From the NCBI GenBank assembly GCA_041920415.1, contig JBHGYD010000003.1, positions 62,001-126,000 on the forward strand: DNA of 64,000 nt, written 5' to 3'. The notes beneath the pieces are model-generated. The model had not been told where the DNA came from. It worked only from the letters and a program-made list of their open reading frames with translations, and made no database searches. Shown one piece after another: positions 27,325 through 36,260 of this stretch. Source of the stretch: JBHGYD01 sp041920415 (GTDB lineage: Bacteria > Bacillota > Bacilli > Bacillales > Anoxybacillaceae). Numbering within the stretch: the first letter of the stretch is position 1; each line of letters begins with the position of its first letter. The position numbers were made by a program, and so were the translations under genes.

Positions 27325-27538
27325 GATCTAATCCCTCCATATCATGAGGAAATCCTAAAATTGAAATTTGTCGGTAAAAATCTTTTACTAACAAAACTAC
27401 ATCCTCCACTGACTCACGCACAACAAATTTTTTGCCATTTGTCAGTGTGATCGTTGTATCAGGAAAAGCTTCAATTTGTTCTATGTATATCGCGTTTAAG
27501 GTAAATGTTTTCCCATTCAACCGCGTTAATGTAACCAT
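27317..27538 (-). CDS. swrD: SwrD (YlzI, FlbD family), motor power protein
   Basis: SwrD raises flagellar motor power for swarming in B. subtilis. The 73-residue product has the FlbD signature VTLTRLNGKTFTLNAIYIEQIE, then PDTTITLTNGKKFVVRES. Only an A/T-rich stretch precedes the ATG (27538): the nearest SD (AAAGGAGGGA, 27583-27574) is 35 bases away, separated by a hairpin at 27549-27573. It lies between flgE and fliL. Confidence 0.93.
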   Translation of the reverse strand: MVTLTRLNGKTFTLNAIYIEQIEAFPDTTITLTNGKKFVVRESVEDVVLLVKDFYRQISILGFPHDMEGLDRE

Positions 27539-27548
27539 ATATGTATTA

Positions 27549-27583
27549 GGGCGCTAGACGGAGTCTAGCACCCTCCCTCCTTT
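27549..27583 (-). promoter_or_regulatory. Ribosome binding site separated from the swrD start by a hairpin
   Basis: Sense strand: AAAGGAGGGA, then an 11-bp stem GGGTGCTAGAC-TCC-GTCTAGCGCCC (27573-27549, one U-G pair), then 10 bases TAATACATAT, then ATG. With the hairpin folded, the GGAGG core lies about 12 bases from the ATG, a workable distance. No U-tract follows, so it is not a standard terminator. Confidence 0.6.
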
Positions 27584-27584
27584 A

Positions 27585-28388
27585 TTATTTCTTCAAGTTG
27601 ACAAGTTCTTGTAAAATTTCATCAGACGTTGTAATAATGCGCGTATTCGCTTGGAAACCGCGTTGTGCAACAATCATTTCGGTAAACTCTTCGGAAAGGT
27701 CCACGTTGGACATTTCCAGCGTACCGGCAACGATGGTACCTGTTCCATTAGCACCAGGATTACCTGTAGTTGGTCCGCCAGCTTTGTTAGAGTTAGACGT
27801 TGCCCTAAAAAGATTGTCTCCTGCCTTTTCTAACCCGTCGTTATTATCAAATTTTGCTAATTGGATTGTACCTGCACTCTGTAAAGCCCCCGTTGAATCT
27901 ATATAGTTGACAGTTCCATCTGATCCAATACTAACGCTTTTCGCACCTGAAGGAATGTTGATTTTACCGCCGCTACCGAGTAAATAGCGACCATCTGCAC
28001 TGACGATATCACCATTTGAATCGAGATAAAAATTTCCTGCTCTTGTATATAATGGATTTTGAGCATTTCCATCTACTAGAATGAAGAATCCGTCACCAGA
28101 AATAGCTAAATCTAACGGACGTCCTGTGGTTTGCAAACTTCCTTGCGTATGGACTGTATCAATTGCTGCCAGCTGTGCTCCTAAGCCAACTTGTTTCGGG
28201 TTTACGCCGCCGCGATTGCCGGCTGGTGCGCTTGCCCCTGCAATTTGTTGGCTCACTAAATCTTTAAAAATCGTTCTTCCTTTTTTAAATCCATACGTGT
28301 TGACGTTGGCGATGTTGTTGCCGATAACGTCTAATTTCACTTGGAAATTTTTCATTCCGCTAATCCCAGAATACATAGAACGAAGCAT
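27585..28388 (-). CDS. flgE: Flagellar hook protein FlgE (annotated FlgG/FlgE in Bacillus)
   Basis: Forms the hook that links rod and filament. 267 residues, short as in Bacillus (about 264). N-terminal flagellar rod/hook motif LDVIGNNIANVNTYGFKKGR, a core with ISGDGFFILVDG, and the C-terminal coiled part EMIVAQRGFQANTRIITTSD. The ATG at 28388 follows AAAAGGAGAGGGACTAA. Located after flgD, the hook cap. Confidence 0.94.
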   Translation of the reverse strand: MLRSMYSGISGMKNFQVKLDVIGNNIANVNTYGFKKGRTIFKDLVSQQIAGASAPAGNRGGVNPKQVGLGAQLAAIDTVHTQGSLQTTGRPLDLAISGDGFFILVDGNAQNPLYTRAGNFYLDSNGDIVSADGRYLLGSGGKINIPSGAKSVSIGSDGTVNYIDSTGALQSAGTIQLAKFDNNDGLEKAGDNLFRATSNSNKAGGPTTGNPGANGTGTIVAGTLEMSNVDLSEEFTEMIVAQRGFQANTRIITTSDEILQELVNLKK

Positions 28389-28420
28389 TTAGTCCCTCTC
28401 CTTTTTTATTTTTTACCAAA

Positions 28421-28882
28421 TCAGAGCATTTCTTCAGTCGGTGCCTCTACCTTGATGATTTGTTTACTTGATATCGTTTTTCCATTGTCTAATTCTAAAA
28501 TAATTTCGTTATCTTTCTGTAACACAGATTTGACAATACCGTTTGCCATTGTCTCAGTTGTATTGGTTTCACCGTCTTGCACATCTTCCCAATAAACCTT
28601 TTTCCCTATCATTTCACTATACCGCAATATGGCGCTTTCGTTTTGCAACTGTATAAATTGCTCCATCTCTTTCGTTAGATTTGTCATTTGTTCAAGAGTG
28701 GAGAAATTCGCCATTTGTGAAATAAATTCTTTATCTTCTAACGGATTTAATGGATCTTGGTTTTGCAGCTGAACGAGTAAAATCTTCAAAAAGTCATCTT
28801 TTCCAAGAATTTGATCTCCTGTCTGACGCTCCGGTGGTTTATAGTTACTTAAGAATAAGCTAGAATCAATGGCATTGGTCAT
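28421..28882 (-). CDS. flgD: FlgD, hook-capping protein
   Basis: Scaffold that caps the growing hook. Conserved LGKDDFLKILLVQLQNQDPLNPLEDKEFISQMANFS core near residues 30-65 (landmark residues LxxQDPLNP). 153 residues. I chose the ATG at 28882, 8 bases after AGGTGA; a GTG at 28894 abuts the fliK stop but lies in the ribosome site. Follows fliK, as in B. subtilis. Confidence 0.94.
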   Translation of the reverse strand: MTNAIDSSLFLSNYKPPERQTGDQILGKDDFLKILLVQLQNQDPLNPLEDKEFISQMANFSTLEQMTNLTKEMEQFIQLQNESAILRYSEMIGKKVYWEDVQDGETNTTETMANGIVKSVLQKDNEIILELDNGKTISSKQIIKVEAPTEEML

Positions 28883-28894
28883 TTTAGAACTCAC

Positions 28895-30418
28895 CTACAC
28901 TTCAAAATTGACTAATTCATTCGTAAAAGCATCCTTAAAATCGAGTTCGTTTGTCTGTTCGGAAGAACGATGTTGTTCTTGGTGTGAATGCTGCTCGTCG
29001 CGAGCTCTTCCTTGTTGTTCCCGATATGATGGCTCGTATGTTTGTTGCTGTGTAAATACATCAAATTTTTCAATTGTAATGTTTTGCGCTGGAATGGCAT
29101 GACGAATTTGTTGTATATTCGCTTCAATAAGTTCTTTCGCAGATGTACTTGAAGCAATAATTTTGGCCATCAGCTCACCATTTTCTTGAACAAGCTTAAT
29201 CGTCAACGTACCTAAATGTTCAGGGTGCAAGCGAACAATTAGTTGGGACTGCCCATTTGCTAGTTTAGTAAATTTACTTCCTTTCATCACTTCCAACAGC
29301 TGTTGCACAAATTGTTGATTGACTGTCGATTTTGAAGCTGTTTCATTTAAAGAAATAACCGGCGCCCCCGCTTGCTGAGAGGAAGAAGACATGACGCTGC
29401 TATCTGTAAAAATCATGTTGCTTCCATCATCTTTGATGGTCATATTCTCTAGGGAAACGACGTTTGCTCTTTGCAGCTGATCGGTTACTGGATACATAAA
29501 CGACCTCTTATGATTCAGCGTCACCAAAGTGTTTTTCGTTTCTACAGATCCTTCGACCATCAATGGCTTCTTCCATTGAGCGGAGCGAACAAATGCCAAT
29601 CCATCACTTTCTTTCACATTTTGTAATGTTGTTTGATTTTTCGTTGGTTTTAGAACAAATGGTTGAACGGGCGATTCCTCGCTGATTGCTTCTTCCGAAG
29701 GTTCAGAAACATTATAAAGTATGTTCTCTAATTCATCTTTGAATTTTGTCAATATCTCATCATTGATTGCAGAAGAAGCTTCTTGTGTTGTTCGATTTTT
29801 CGTTGGCTTTAGAACAAATGGTTGAACGGACGATCCCTCGCTGATTGCTTCTTCCGAAGGCTCAGAAACATTATAAAGTATGTTCTCTAATTCATTTTTG
29901 AATTTTGTCAATATCTCATCATTGATCGCAGAAGAAGCTTCTTGTTGAAACGAAACGAGAGACATAAACATAGAGTCTTGTCCTACATGATCTACTTGAA
30001 ACTCGTCCGCTAATAGCGGAGGTAAGGATGAGTCTAATTTTTCTCTTATATTTTTCACTATGTCTTTCATATCAAAAAGTTTTTCTATTTTTTGAGTATC
30101 TAACTTTTCACTTATGTTTTTTGCTACATCAGGTGGCAAACTATTGATTAGCCATTCAATAAGATTTGCCTCATTAAAAGTAAGTTCAAGTTCATTGTTT
30201 GCTCCTGACTTACTTAATTTCTCTTCTGTTTTTCCTAAAACTTCGGTTGTCTTTTTTTCTTTATTAAAATCTATCATCGTATTACTATTGGTTGCCTGCT
30301 CCTGTGAGAGCAATTGCTGGAATGTATTTTTTTCAGCTATTTTCTGCGTTTTGTTTTCTCCCGCTTGGTAAACAGCTGCATTTTTCGCTGGCACTGATGG
30401 AATATATCCAACTCTCAT
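28895..30418 (-). CDS. fliK: FliK, hook-length control protein, with an internal tandem duplication
   Basis: Secreted ruler that measures the hook and, through its C-terminal domain, makes FlhB switch to filament export. 507 residues. The C-terminal Flg_hook domain has LIVRLHPEHLGTLTIKLV and a Gln-rich tail. The N-terminal two thirds are low-complexity and variable. About residues 159-211 and 212-264 are two nearly identical 53-residue copies (ASSAINDEILTKFK and VQPFVLKPTKN in each). The ATG at 30418 follows GGGAGGTGAAAGG; GTG 30436 is inside fliJ-side ribosome sequence and unlikely. Confidence 0.93.
   Translation of the reverse strand: MRVGYIPSVPAKNAAVYQAGENKTQKIAEKNTFQQLLSQEQATNSNTMIDFNKEKKTTEVLGKTEEKLSKSGANNELELTFNEANLIEWLINSLPPDVAKNISEKLDTQKIEKLFDMKDIVKNIREKLDSSLPPLLADEFQVDHVGQDSMFMSLVSFQQEASSAINDEILTKFKNELENILYNVSEPSEEAISEGSSVQPFVLKPTKNRTTQEASSAINDEILTKFKDELENILYNVSEPSEEAISEESPVQPFVLKPTKNQTTLQNVKESDGLAFVRSAQWKKPLMVEGSVETKNTLVTLNHKRSFMYPVTDQLQRANVVSLENMTIKDDGSNMIFTDSSVMSSSSQQAGAPVISLNETASKSTVNQQFVQQLLEVMKGSKFTKLANGQSQLIVRLHPEHLGTLTIKLVQENGELMAKIIASSTSAKELIEANIQQIRHAIPAQNITIEKFDVFTQQQTYEPSYREQQGRARDEQHSHQEQHRSSEQTNELDFKDAFTNELVNFEV
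29628..29945 (-). repeat. 159-bp in-frame tandem duplication inside fliK
   Basis: Units 29628-29786 and 29787-29945 are head-to-tail and differ at 7 of 159 positions by my count. The unit is 53 codons, so the frame is kept. Most differences are transitions, four or more of them silent. Confidence 0.95.
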
Positions 30419-30432
30419 CCTTTCACCTCCCT

Positions 30433-31053
30433 TCACTGAACCGTGTTTGCTTCCGCACGTTTCGTAAGTAGCGTTGTATATTTCGCTGCGTTAGCAGGAT
30501 TCATTTTTTCGAGAATCGCAGCTGCTTTTTCGCTGTTTAAGGATGCGAGAATGTTAATGGCGTCATTATCGGACATTCTAGAAATAATATCGGCAGCGTT
30601 TTTCTCCGACATCGTTTCATACATTTTCGCAATATCTTGAACGGTTGGTTTTTTTTCATTCGAAGATGGCTGAGTTGCTTCTTCCTGCTTAGCCGATAAT
30701 TCAGCGTTTAACCGCTCAATTTCTTGTTTTAATGAGTCGATTTGGTTTTGCTTATTTTCTATCTCATTTTCAAGCTTTTTAATCTTCATCGTTTTTTCTT
30801 CGATTGTCGCTTTTTGTTCTAGTATGTTTTCTTTTAAAATTTGCTCTGTTGATTTTTCAGTGCCACCTACTAGGTGTGACACACCAGGGATTTTTGCGCC
30901 ATACTTTTTCGCTGCATCAAACACATTAATTCCTGCAATCGTTGTAATGACAAGCGTTAACGCAACCGCAAATAATAACGGAATTACGATGACAAACAAG
31001 AACCATTGAAATTTGCCTGCTTTTTCTTCTTTTTCTACCTCTTGTTCTTTCAT
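30433..31053 (-). CDS. ylxF: YlxF, MotE/MgtE-N-like flagellar-operon membrane protein
   Basis: Function not established; conserved between fliJ and fliK in Bacillus. 206 residues: short cytoplasmic start, one membrane helix (about 17-40), a long coiled coil (about 75-135, heptads IKKLENEIENKQNQI) and a C-terminal MgtE-N-like domain with KMYETMSEKNAADIISRMSD. I chose the second ATG (31053), 7 bases after AGG; ATG 31056 is adjacent. The layout resembles MotE, a motor chaperone described elsewhere. Confidence 0.85.
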   Translation of the reverse strand: MKEQEVEKEEKAGKFQWFLFVIVIPLLFAVALTLVITTIAGINVFDAAKKYGAKIPGVSHLVGGTEKSTEQILKENILEQKATIEEKTMKIKKLENEIENKQNQIDSLKQEIERLNAELSAKQEEATQPSSNEKKPTVQDIAKMYETMSEKNAADIISRMSDNDAINILASLNSEKAAAILEKMNPANAAKYTTLLTKRAEANTVQ

Positions 31054-31061
31054 CATCTCAC

Positions 31062-31508
31062 CTAATTTCTACGATTGACAAATTGTTGTATCGAAATTTC
31101 ATCCATCCATTTATTTTCAGACTCTTGAATCGCTTCAAGAACCGCTTGTACATGTTTTTCCTTCATTTTTTCGTATTTTTTTACTTCGATATTTAATTCC
31201 GCTAATTTCGCTTGTTTTACTTGCATCTGTTCCCTTGCCTGTATAACAAGGTGCTGATAATGGTGAATCGTTCGTTCTAAGTTCGTGATGAACTGTTGAA
31301 AATAGCGAATATCTTGAATAGACAATCCCGATTGTAATTTTTGTTTATGCATCTCTTCATATTCTTCTTTCTGCTTTAAAAATCGATAGAGTTTTTCGGC
31401 CACTTCTTCAAACCGCTTTACCGCTTCATTGTATTCTCCGAGCGCTTTATCTTTTTCTTTTTCTTTAATCGTTAACACTTTATCAAATTTAAACGAATAC
31501 ACCATCAT
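31062..31508 (-). CDS. fliJ: FliJ, flagellar export chaperone/stalk
   Basis: Coiled-coil stalk of the export ATPase, comparable to F1 gamma, which also helps chaperones. 148 residues, nearly all helical with heptads; start YSFKFDKVLTIKEKEKDKA and end ISIQQFVNRR are typical. Two adjacent ATGs (31508, 31505) follow AGGGTGAATAG. It starts 4 bases past the fliI stop. Confidence 0.92.
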   Translation of the reverse strand: MMVYSFKFDKVLTIKEKEKDKALGEYNEAVKRFEEVAEKLYRFLKQKEEYEEMHKQKLQSGLSIQDIRYFQQFITNLERTIHHYQHLVIQAREQMQVKQAKLAELNIEVKKYEKMKEKHVQAVLEAIQESENKWMDEISIQQFVNRRN

Positions 31509-31512
31509 CTAT

Positions 31513-32829
31513 TCACCCTGAATGCACCAGATTCAGTAACATATCGATGCTTTCTTCTTTCGTAAATTTTTCGTGTGTATCTTGTTTTAAAAAAGAAATG
31601 ATTTTCGGATAATAACGAATTGCTTCATCAATTTCTTTTGAAGAACCTCTTTTATACGCCCCTATATTGATTAAGTCTTCCGAATTAATATAAGTGGAAA
31701 GGAGATGGCGTAGTTTTTCCGCTGCTGCCTTATGTTCCGGCATGACTATGTAATTCATGACACGGCTAATACTTTTTAACACGTTAATCGCTGGATATTG
31801 TCCTTTATTGGCTAAACTTCGTTCGAGCACAAAATGCCCATCTAAAATGCCGCGAACAGTATCAGCGATTGGTTCATTCATGTCATCGCCGTCAACTAAA
31901 ACCGTATAAAATGCCGTAATCGTTCCATGCTCATTTGTACCTGTTCGTTCTAATAATTTAGGCAATATCGCAAATACGGAAGGAGTATATCCTTTTGTCG
32001 TCGGCGGTTCGCCGATAGCTAGTCCTACTTCCCGTTGCGCCATGGCCACGCGAGTAACCGAATCCATCATCAACATGACGTTCATGCCTTTGTCGCGAAA
32101 ATATTCGGCAATCGCTGTCGCGGTGTATGCTCCTTTAATACGCATGAGCGCCGGTTGATCAGAAGTAGCGACAACAACAATAGAACGGGCGAGGCCATCA
32201 GGACCGAGATCGCGTTCAATAAACTCACGAACTTCGCGCCCACGTTCACCAATAAGAGCAATAACATTCAAATCTGCGTTCGTATTGCGAGCAATCATGC
32301 CCATTAATGTACTTTTTCCGACACCAGAGCCAGCAAATATACCGACACGTTGTCCTTTTCCTACTGTTAATAAACTATCGATGAGGCGAACACCAACTTC
32401 AATCGGCTCTTTAATCGTTGGTCTTGACAACGGATTGGGTGGCTCTTGTTCGATCGAAATGGCGCTTAGTCCTTTAGGTAACACGCTTCCATCTAATGGC
32501 TGCCCGAGCGAATCAAGCACTTGACCGATTAGCTCAGTCCCTACTTTTACTTGGAGTGGTTTTCCAGTCGCTTCGACGATGCAGCCAGGCGAAATGTCTT
32601 GAACGGTTGAAAAAGGCATAAGAAGCACATTTTGTTCGCGAAATCCGACCACTTCAGCGGCAATTCGTTGCTTTCGTTTTCCACCGCCAACATGAATGTA
32701 ACAAACGTCACCAATCGAGCTTTCTGGACCTTTCGATTCAATCATTAGACCAATGACGCGAGTAACTTTGCCAAACCGCTTATATGAATCAATCATTTCG
32801 ATTTCGTGAAGAAAAGTTTGCCAATTCAA
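31513..32829 (-). CDS. fliI: FliI, flagellar export ATPase
   Basis: Hexameric ATPase that readies substrates for export, related to F1 beta. Walker A GIFAGSGVGKSTLMGMI, catalytic GERGREVREFIE, Walker B VMLMMDSVTRVAMAQRE, and the signature PPTTKGYTPSVFA. I chose TTG 32829 (MNWQTFLHEIEMIDSYKRF), 9 bases after GAGGAGG; the protein is then 438 residues, the B. subtilis length. The ATG at 32913 lies deep in fliH and would add 28 unsupported residues. Confidence 0.96.
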   Translation of the reverse strand: MNWQTFLHEIEMIDSYKRFGKVTRVIGLMIESKGPESSIGDVCYIHVGGGKRKQRIAAEVVGFREQNVLLMPFSTVQDISPGCIVEATGKPLQVKVGTELIGQVLDSLGQPLDGSVLPKGLSAISIEQEPPNPLSRPTIKEPIEVGVRLIDSLLTVGKGQRVGIFAGSGVGKSTLMGMIARNTNADLNVIALIGERGREVREFIERDLGPDGLARSIVVVATSDQPALMRIKGAYTATAIAEYFRDKGMNVMLMMDSVTRVAMAQREVGLAIGEPPTTKGYTPSVFAILPKLLERTGTNEHGTITAFYTVLVDGDDMNEPIADTVRGILDGHFVLERSLANKGQYPAINVLKSISRVMNYIVMPEHKAAAEKLRHLLSTYINSEDLINIGAYKRGSSKEIDEAIRYYPKIISFLKQDTHEKFTKEESIDMLLNLVHSG

Positions 32830-32833
32830 ACGA

Positions 32834-33595
32834 TTATTCCTCCTCAAGCCGTTCGAGCAGCTTTTCTTTGATTTGCTGCAACTGTGTATCAACACTCGCA
32901 TCGATTCGTCCAAATGGCGTTTCGATCATACACCCTTTTTCTTCTAATTGTTCGTCTGGATAGATAAATAAATCGACTTCTTGATTAAAAACTGCTTTTA
33001 GCTCGTCTTTTTGTTGTACTAATGTTTCGTAGTAAAACGGATGGACGTAAATTTTTACTTCTGACTGCTCACGAACTTCTTTGATAGCTCGTTTGACAAG
33101 GGAAAGAAAATACTCGCTGTTTTCGGCTAGCTTTTCACCAATAATTCGTTCCGCTACTTTCAACCCGATAAGAAAAATGGTTTCCTTTGCCGCTTCGATT
33201 TGCTCATAAAACTGCTCATTGGCCGTTTCGACAATACGTTGTGCTTCATTGATAAGCTCATGATAGCGATTAAGCGCTTCTTCTTTTCCTTGCGTAAATC
33301 CGGCTTCATATCCTTCTTGTTGAGCAACACTTGCAAGCTGCTGCTTTTCGGTATGCCAATGTTCTTGTTCTTGTAGCAACTGCTGCTTAACGGACTGGTA
33401 ATATTTTTCTGCCTCTTGTTTAATGGCTTGTGCTTCGCGTTTCGCTTGCTCAATCATCATTTGTGCATTCGCATGTTCATCCATATCAACAGCAGTTGAC
33501 AAACGATGCTGTTCCAAAAAATGGTTTTTAATCTCAATCAACTTTTTATTATGGTGGTCCGTTTTCGTAAAAGGAGCTTTAATGACGTTAGACAA
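32834..33595 (-). CDS. fliH: FliH, regulator of the export ATPase
   Basis: Binds FliI and tethers it to the export apparatus and C-ring. 253 residues: coiled-coil N-terminal half rich in Gln/Glu/Lys (AKREAQAIKQEAEKYY) with a GYEAGFTQGKEEAL segment, then a C-terminal domain with IGLKVAERIIGEKL and the PDEQLEEKGCMIETPFGRIDASVD signature. The TTG at 33595 is 8 bases after GGAGGTGA, which lies in the fliG coding end (8-base overlap); ATG 33604 is an alternative but too close to the SD. Confidence 0.92.
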   Translation of the reverse strand: MSNVIKAPFTKTDHHNKKLIEIKNHFLEQHRLSTAVDMDEHANAQMMIEQAKREAQAIKQEAEKYYQSVKQQLLQEQEHWHTEKQQLASVAQQEGYEAGFTQGKEEALNRYHELINEAQRIVETANEQFYEQIEAAKETIFLIGLKVAERIIGEKLAENSEYFLSLVKRAIKEVREQSEVKIYVHPFYYETLVQQKDELKAVFNQEVDLFIYPDEQLEEKGCMIETPFGRIDASVDTQLQQIKEKLLERLEEE

Positions 33596-34607
33596 TGATA
33601 TCATCACCTCCACCGCGCGCTACAACAATTTCACCCATTTCTTCAAGGCGGCGAATCACTGCAACAATGCGCGATTGTGCTTCCTCTACGTCGCGGAGGC
33701 GAACTGGTCCCATAAATTCCATTTCCTCTTTAAATGTTTCTGCCATGCGTGTCGACATATTTCTGAAGACCACTTCTTTTACTTCATCGCTCGATACTTT
33801 CAACGCAAGCATTAAATCATTATTATCCACTTCGCGAATAACACGTTGAATCGCACGATTATCAAGTGTAACGATATCTTCAAAGACAAACATCCGCTTT
33901 TTAATTTCCTCGGCAAGTTCAGGGTCTTGAATTTCAAGAGCATCGAGAATCGTTCGTTCCGTGCTGCGATCAACACCGTTTAATACTTCAACAACTGCCT
34001 CAATACCACCTGTTTGCGTATAATCTTGCACAAAGGTCGTTGATAGCTTTCTTTCTAAAATTTGCTCCACTTCGTTAATCACTTCTGGCGATGTGCTATC
34101 CATTAACGCAATTCGCCGTGCAATGTCCGCTTGCATCTCTTGCGGCAACGCGGATAAAATTTGCCCTGCTTGCGTTGGTTCGAGATAAGAAAGAACAAGG
34201 GCAATTGTTTGCGGATGTTCATTTTGAATAAAGTTCAATAGTTGCGTTGGATCGGCTTTGCGAGCAAAATCAAACGGTCTCACCATCAAGGCAGATGTTA
34301 AACGACTAATAATATTCAATGCTTTTTCTGAACCAAGCGCTTTCTCTAATACCTCTTTTGCATACGCAATTCCACCTTGTGAAATGTAATCTTGCGCTAA
34401 GGCGATTTGATGAAACTCTTCCAACACTTCCTCCTTTTCCTGAGCTGCAACTTGACGAACGCTGGAAATCTCTAGAGTTAGCCTTTCGATTTCCTCTTCC
34501 GATAAATGCTTATAAACAGATGCTGACACATCTGGCCCAAGAGAAATGAGGAGTATGGCAGCTTTTTGTTTTCCAGTTAGTTCACCTTTTTTCTCTTTTT
34601 TTGCCAT
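33588..34607 (-). CDS. fliG: FliG, motor switch torque protein
   Basis: Rotor protein that meets the stator and transmits torque. 339 residues: N-terminal domain with GKQKAAILLISLGPDVSA, the EHPQTIALVLSYL EHPQ motif of the middle domain, and C-terminal torque helix with charged residues (DNRAIQRVIREVDNNDL). Ends RGGGDDIIV as in B. subtilis. ATG 34607 follows GGAGGAATGAAG; ATG 34613 is adjacent to the SD and less likely. Confidence 0.97.
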   Translation of the reverse strand: MAKKEKKGELTGKQKAAILLISLGPDVSASVYKHLSEEEIERLTLEISSVRQVAAQEKEEVLEEFHQIALAQDYISQGGIAYAKEVLEKALGSEKALNIISRLTSALMVRPFDFARKADPTQLLNFIQNEHPQTIALVLSYLEPTQAGQILSALPQEMQADIARRIALMDSTSPEVINEVEQILERKLSTTFVQDYTQTGGIEAVVEVLNGVDRSTERTILDALEIQDPELAEEIKKRMFVFEDIVTLDNRAIQRVIREVDNNDLMLALKVSSDEVKEVVFRNMSTRMAETFKEEMEFMGPVRLRDVEEAQSRIVAVIRRLEEMGEIVVARGGGDDIIV

Positions 34608-34618
34608 CTTCATTCCTC

Positions 34619-36205
34619 CTAGTCTTCAGCCAACCACGTTCTTAATAGCTTTGCAAACTCGTCCGGTTTTTCTTTCGCAAGTTTTTCAAGCTGTTTACGG
34701 CGTATCGTCGATTCTGTTTCTCTTTCTTCATGAATATCAGGAAGTTCTTGGACCATTGGTTGTTCCATAAATTCATCAAACTCTTCATCATCTTGTTTAC
34801 GCTTACGCCATAGGAAAAAGATGATAAGACCAATAATGACCGCAGCAAGAACTCCTCCAGTGATATAAACCCATGTTGGAATGGTTGGTTTTGGTTCTGT
34901 AAAGTTCATTTTTCCGTTAAATTTTTGTACAGAAACAACAATCCGATTTTGAATATCTTGATCCGTTAATTGTTGCCCTGCTTGTTTATCAATGGATGTT
35001 CTTACAACAGTACCTAAAATTTTCTTAATATCATCAACTGTTTGTTGCGGTAAAGAATTCGGGTCTTTTGGATTAGGTGGTTCAACCATCACTTGAATCC
35101 CTAAATCACGAACTTTATATGGACTTTCGATAATATGTTTCTTTATTCTATTAACTTCGTTATTAATCGTTTCTTCCGTTCTCTCGTAATCCCCGTTAGT
35201 CTGGTCTGTTGTTGCTTGATAGCTTGGAACGTCGTTTCCACCTGTTCCAGCTACTCCTCCAGGTTGAGCTCCTTTTCCAGAAAATGTTTCTTTGATTCGT
35301 TGCACACTAACAGCAATTCCTTGTTTATTTTGCTCATCCACAGGAGCAACGAGGTTTTCATCACGTTTTTCTTGAGTAAAATCCACATCTGCGGTGACCG
35401 ATACAACGACTTTATCCGGCCCCATCATCGTACCAAGCATTTGCTGTACTTGGCGTTGAATGTCCCGTTCGATTTGTTTTTTCACTTCTTGTTGTGCAGC
35501 AAATGTTGTCCCTGTCGAAAAATTCTCATCATTTTTTAAATCAAAGTACTCAAAATATTGATTCATAATGACGATATTATCAGTAGGAAGATTTGGAACA
35601 CTTTTTGAAACAAGATGATACAGCGCTTTAATTTGCTGGTCGCTAAACTTATATCCTGGTTTTGTTTTTAATACAACGGAAGCCGACGCTTCACCTTGGT
35701 TATCTGATACAAATACACTTGGTTGCGGAAGATTAATCATCACTTTTGCATCTTCCACCCCATCGATACTTTTGATTAAATTAGAAAGTTCGTTTTGCAT
35801 CGCTTCCAATTTCAAGACGTTAAACTCGTTATCTGTCATACCGAAACTAGCGTTTTTGCCAAAAAACGAATAATCAATATTGCCGCTATTTGGAATTCCT
35901 TCTGCCGCTAGTTCGACTTTTAATGTGTCAACGTCTTTCTCCGGTACTTTTATCGTCGTGCCATTATCCGTCACTTCCGATTGGATACCGCGCTGATCAA
36001 GCGTCGCTTTAATTTGTCCTGTTTCTTGTGGAGAAAGGTTGCTATATAGCGGTACAAATTTCGTTCTTGTCGCAAAAAACGATGCAACAGCAACGACAAG
36101 AATAAAGAGTACAATCGCGCTGATCGCCATCGTTTTTTGCGCTTTCGTTCGTCCTTTCCAAAAAGATGTAAATCGAGTAATCCATTCTCTTATTCTCTCA
36201 TTCAT
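34619..36205 (-). CDS. fliF: FliF, MS-ring protein
   Basis: Forms the membrane ring on which the flagellum is built. 528 residues with membrane helices near both ends (about 25-46 and 433-456), ring-building motifs including FVPLYSNLSPQETGQI and GIPNSGNIDYSFFGK, and a C-terminal FliG-binding tail ending KLLRTWLAED. The ATG at 36205 follows CCGGGGGAATACT. The stop codon overlaps the fliG SD. Confidence 0.97.
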   Translation of the reverse strand: MNERIREWITRFTSFWKGRTKAQKTMAISAIVLFILVVAVASFFATRTKFVPLYSNLSPQETGQIKATLDQRGIQSEVTDNGTTIKVPEKDVDTLKVELAAEGIPNSGNIDYSFFGKNASFGMTDNEFNVLKLEAMQNELSNLIKSIDGVEDAKVMINLPQPSVFVSDNQGEASASVVLKTKPGYKFSDQQIKALYHLVSKSVPNLPTDNIVIMNQYFEYFDLKNDENFSTGTTFAAQQEVKKQIERDIQRQVQQMLGTMMGPDKVVVSVTADVDFTQEKRDENLVAPVDEQNKQGIAVSVQRIKETFSGKGAQPGGVAGTGGNDVPSYQATTDQTNGDYERTEETINNEVNRIKKHIIESPYKVRDLGIQVMVEPPNPKDPNSLPQQTVDDIKKILGTVVRTSIDKQAGQQLTDQDIQNRIVVSVQKFNGKMNFTEPKPTIPTWVYITGGVLAAVIIGLIIFFLWRKRKQDDEEFDEFMEQPMVQELPDIHEERETESTIRRKQLEKLAKEKPDEFAKLLRTWLAED

Positions 36206-36260
36206 AGTATTCCCCCGGTTATTGCGAGATGAATAGGTAGTTGATTTAGTAGTACGTCAC

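Noticed and set aside
32830..32913. 28-codon extension of FliI
   Set aside because: It lies within fliH and lacks family similarity; TTG at 32829 gives exactly the B. subtilis length.
35135..35539. 134-codon plus-strand open frame
   Set aside because: Antisense to fliF, without ribosome site or recognisable product; a shadow of the coding bias of fliF.
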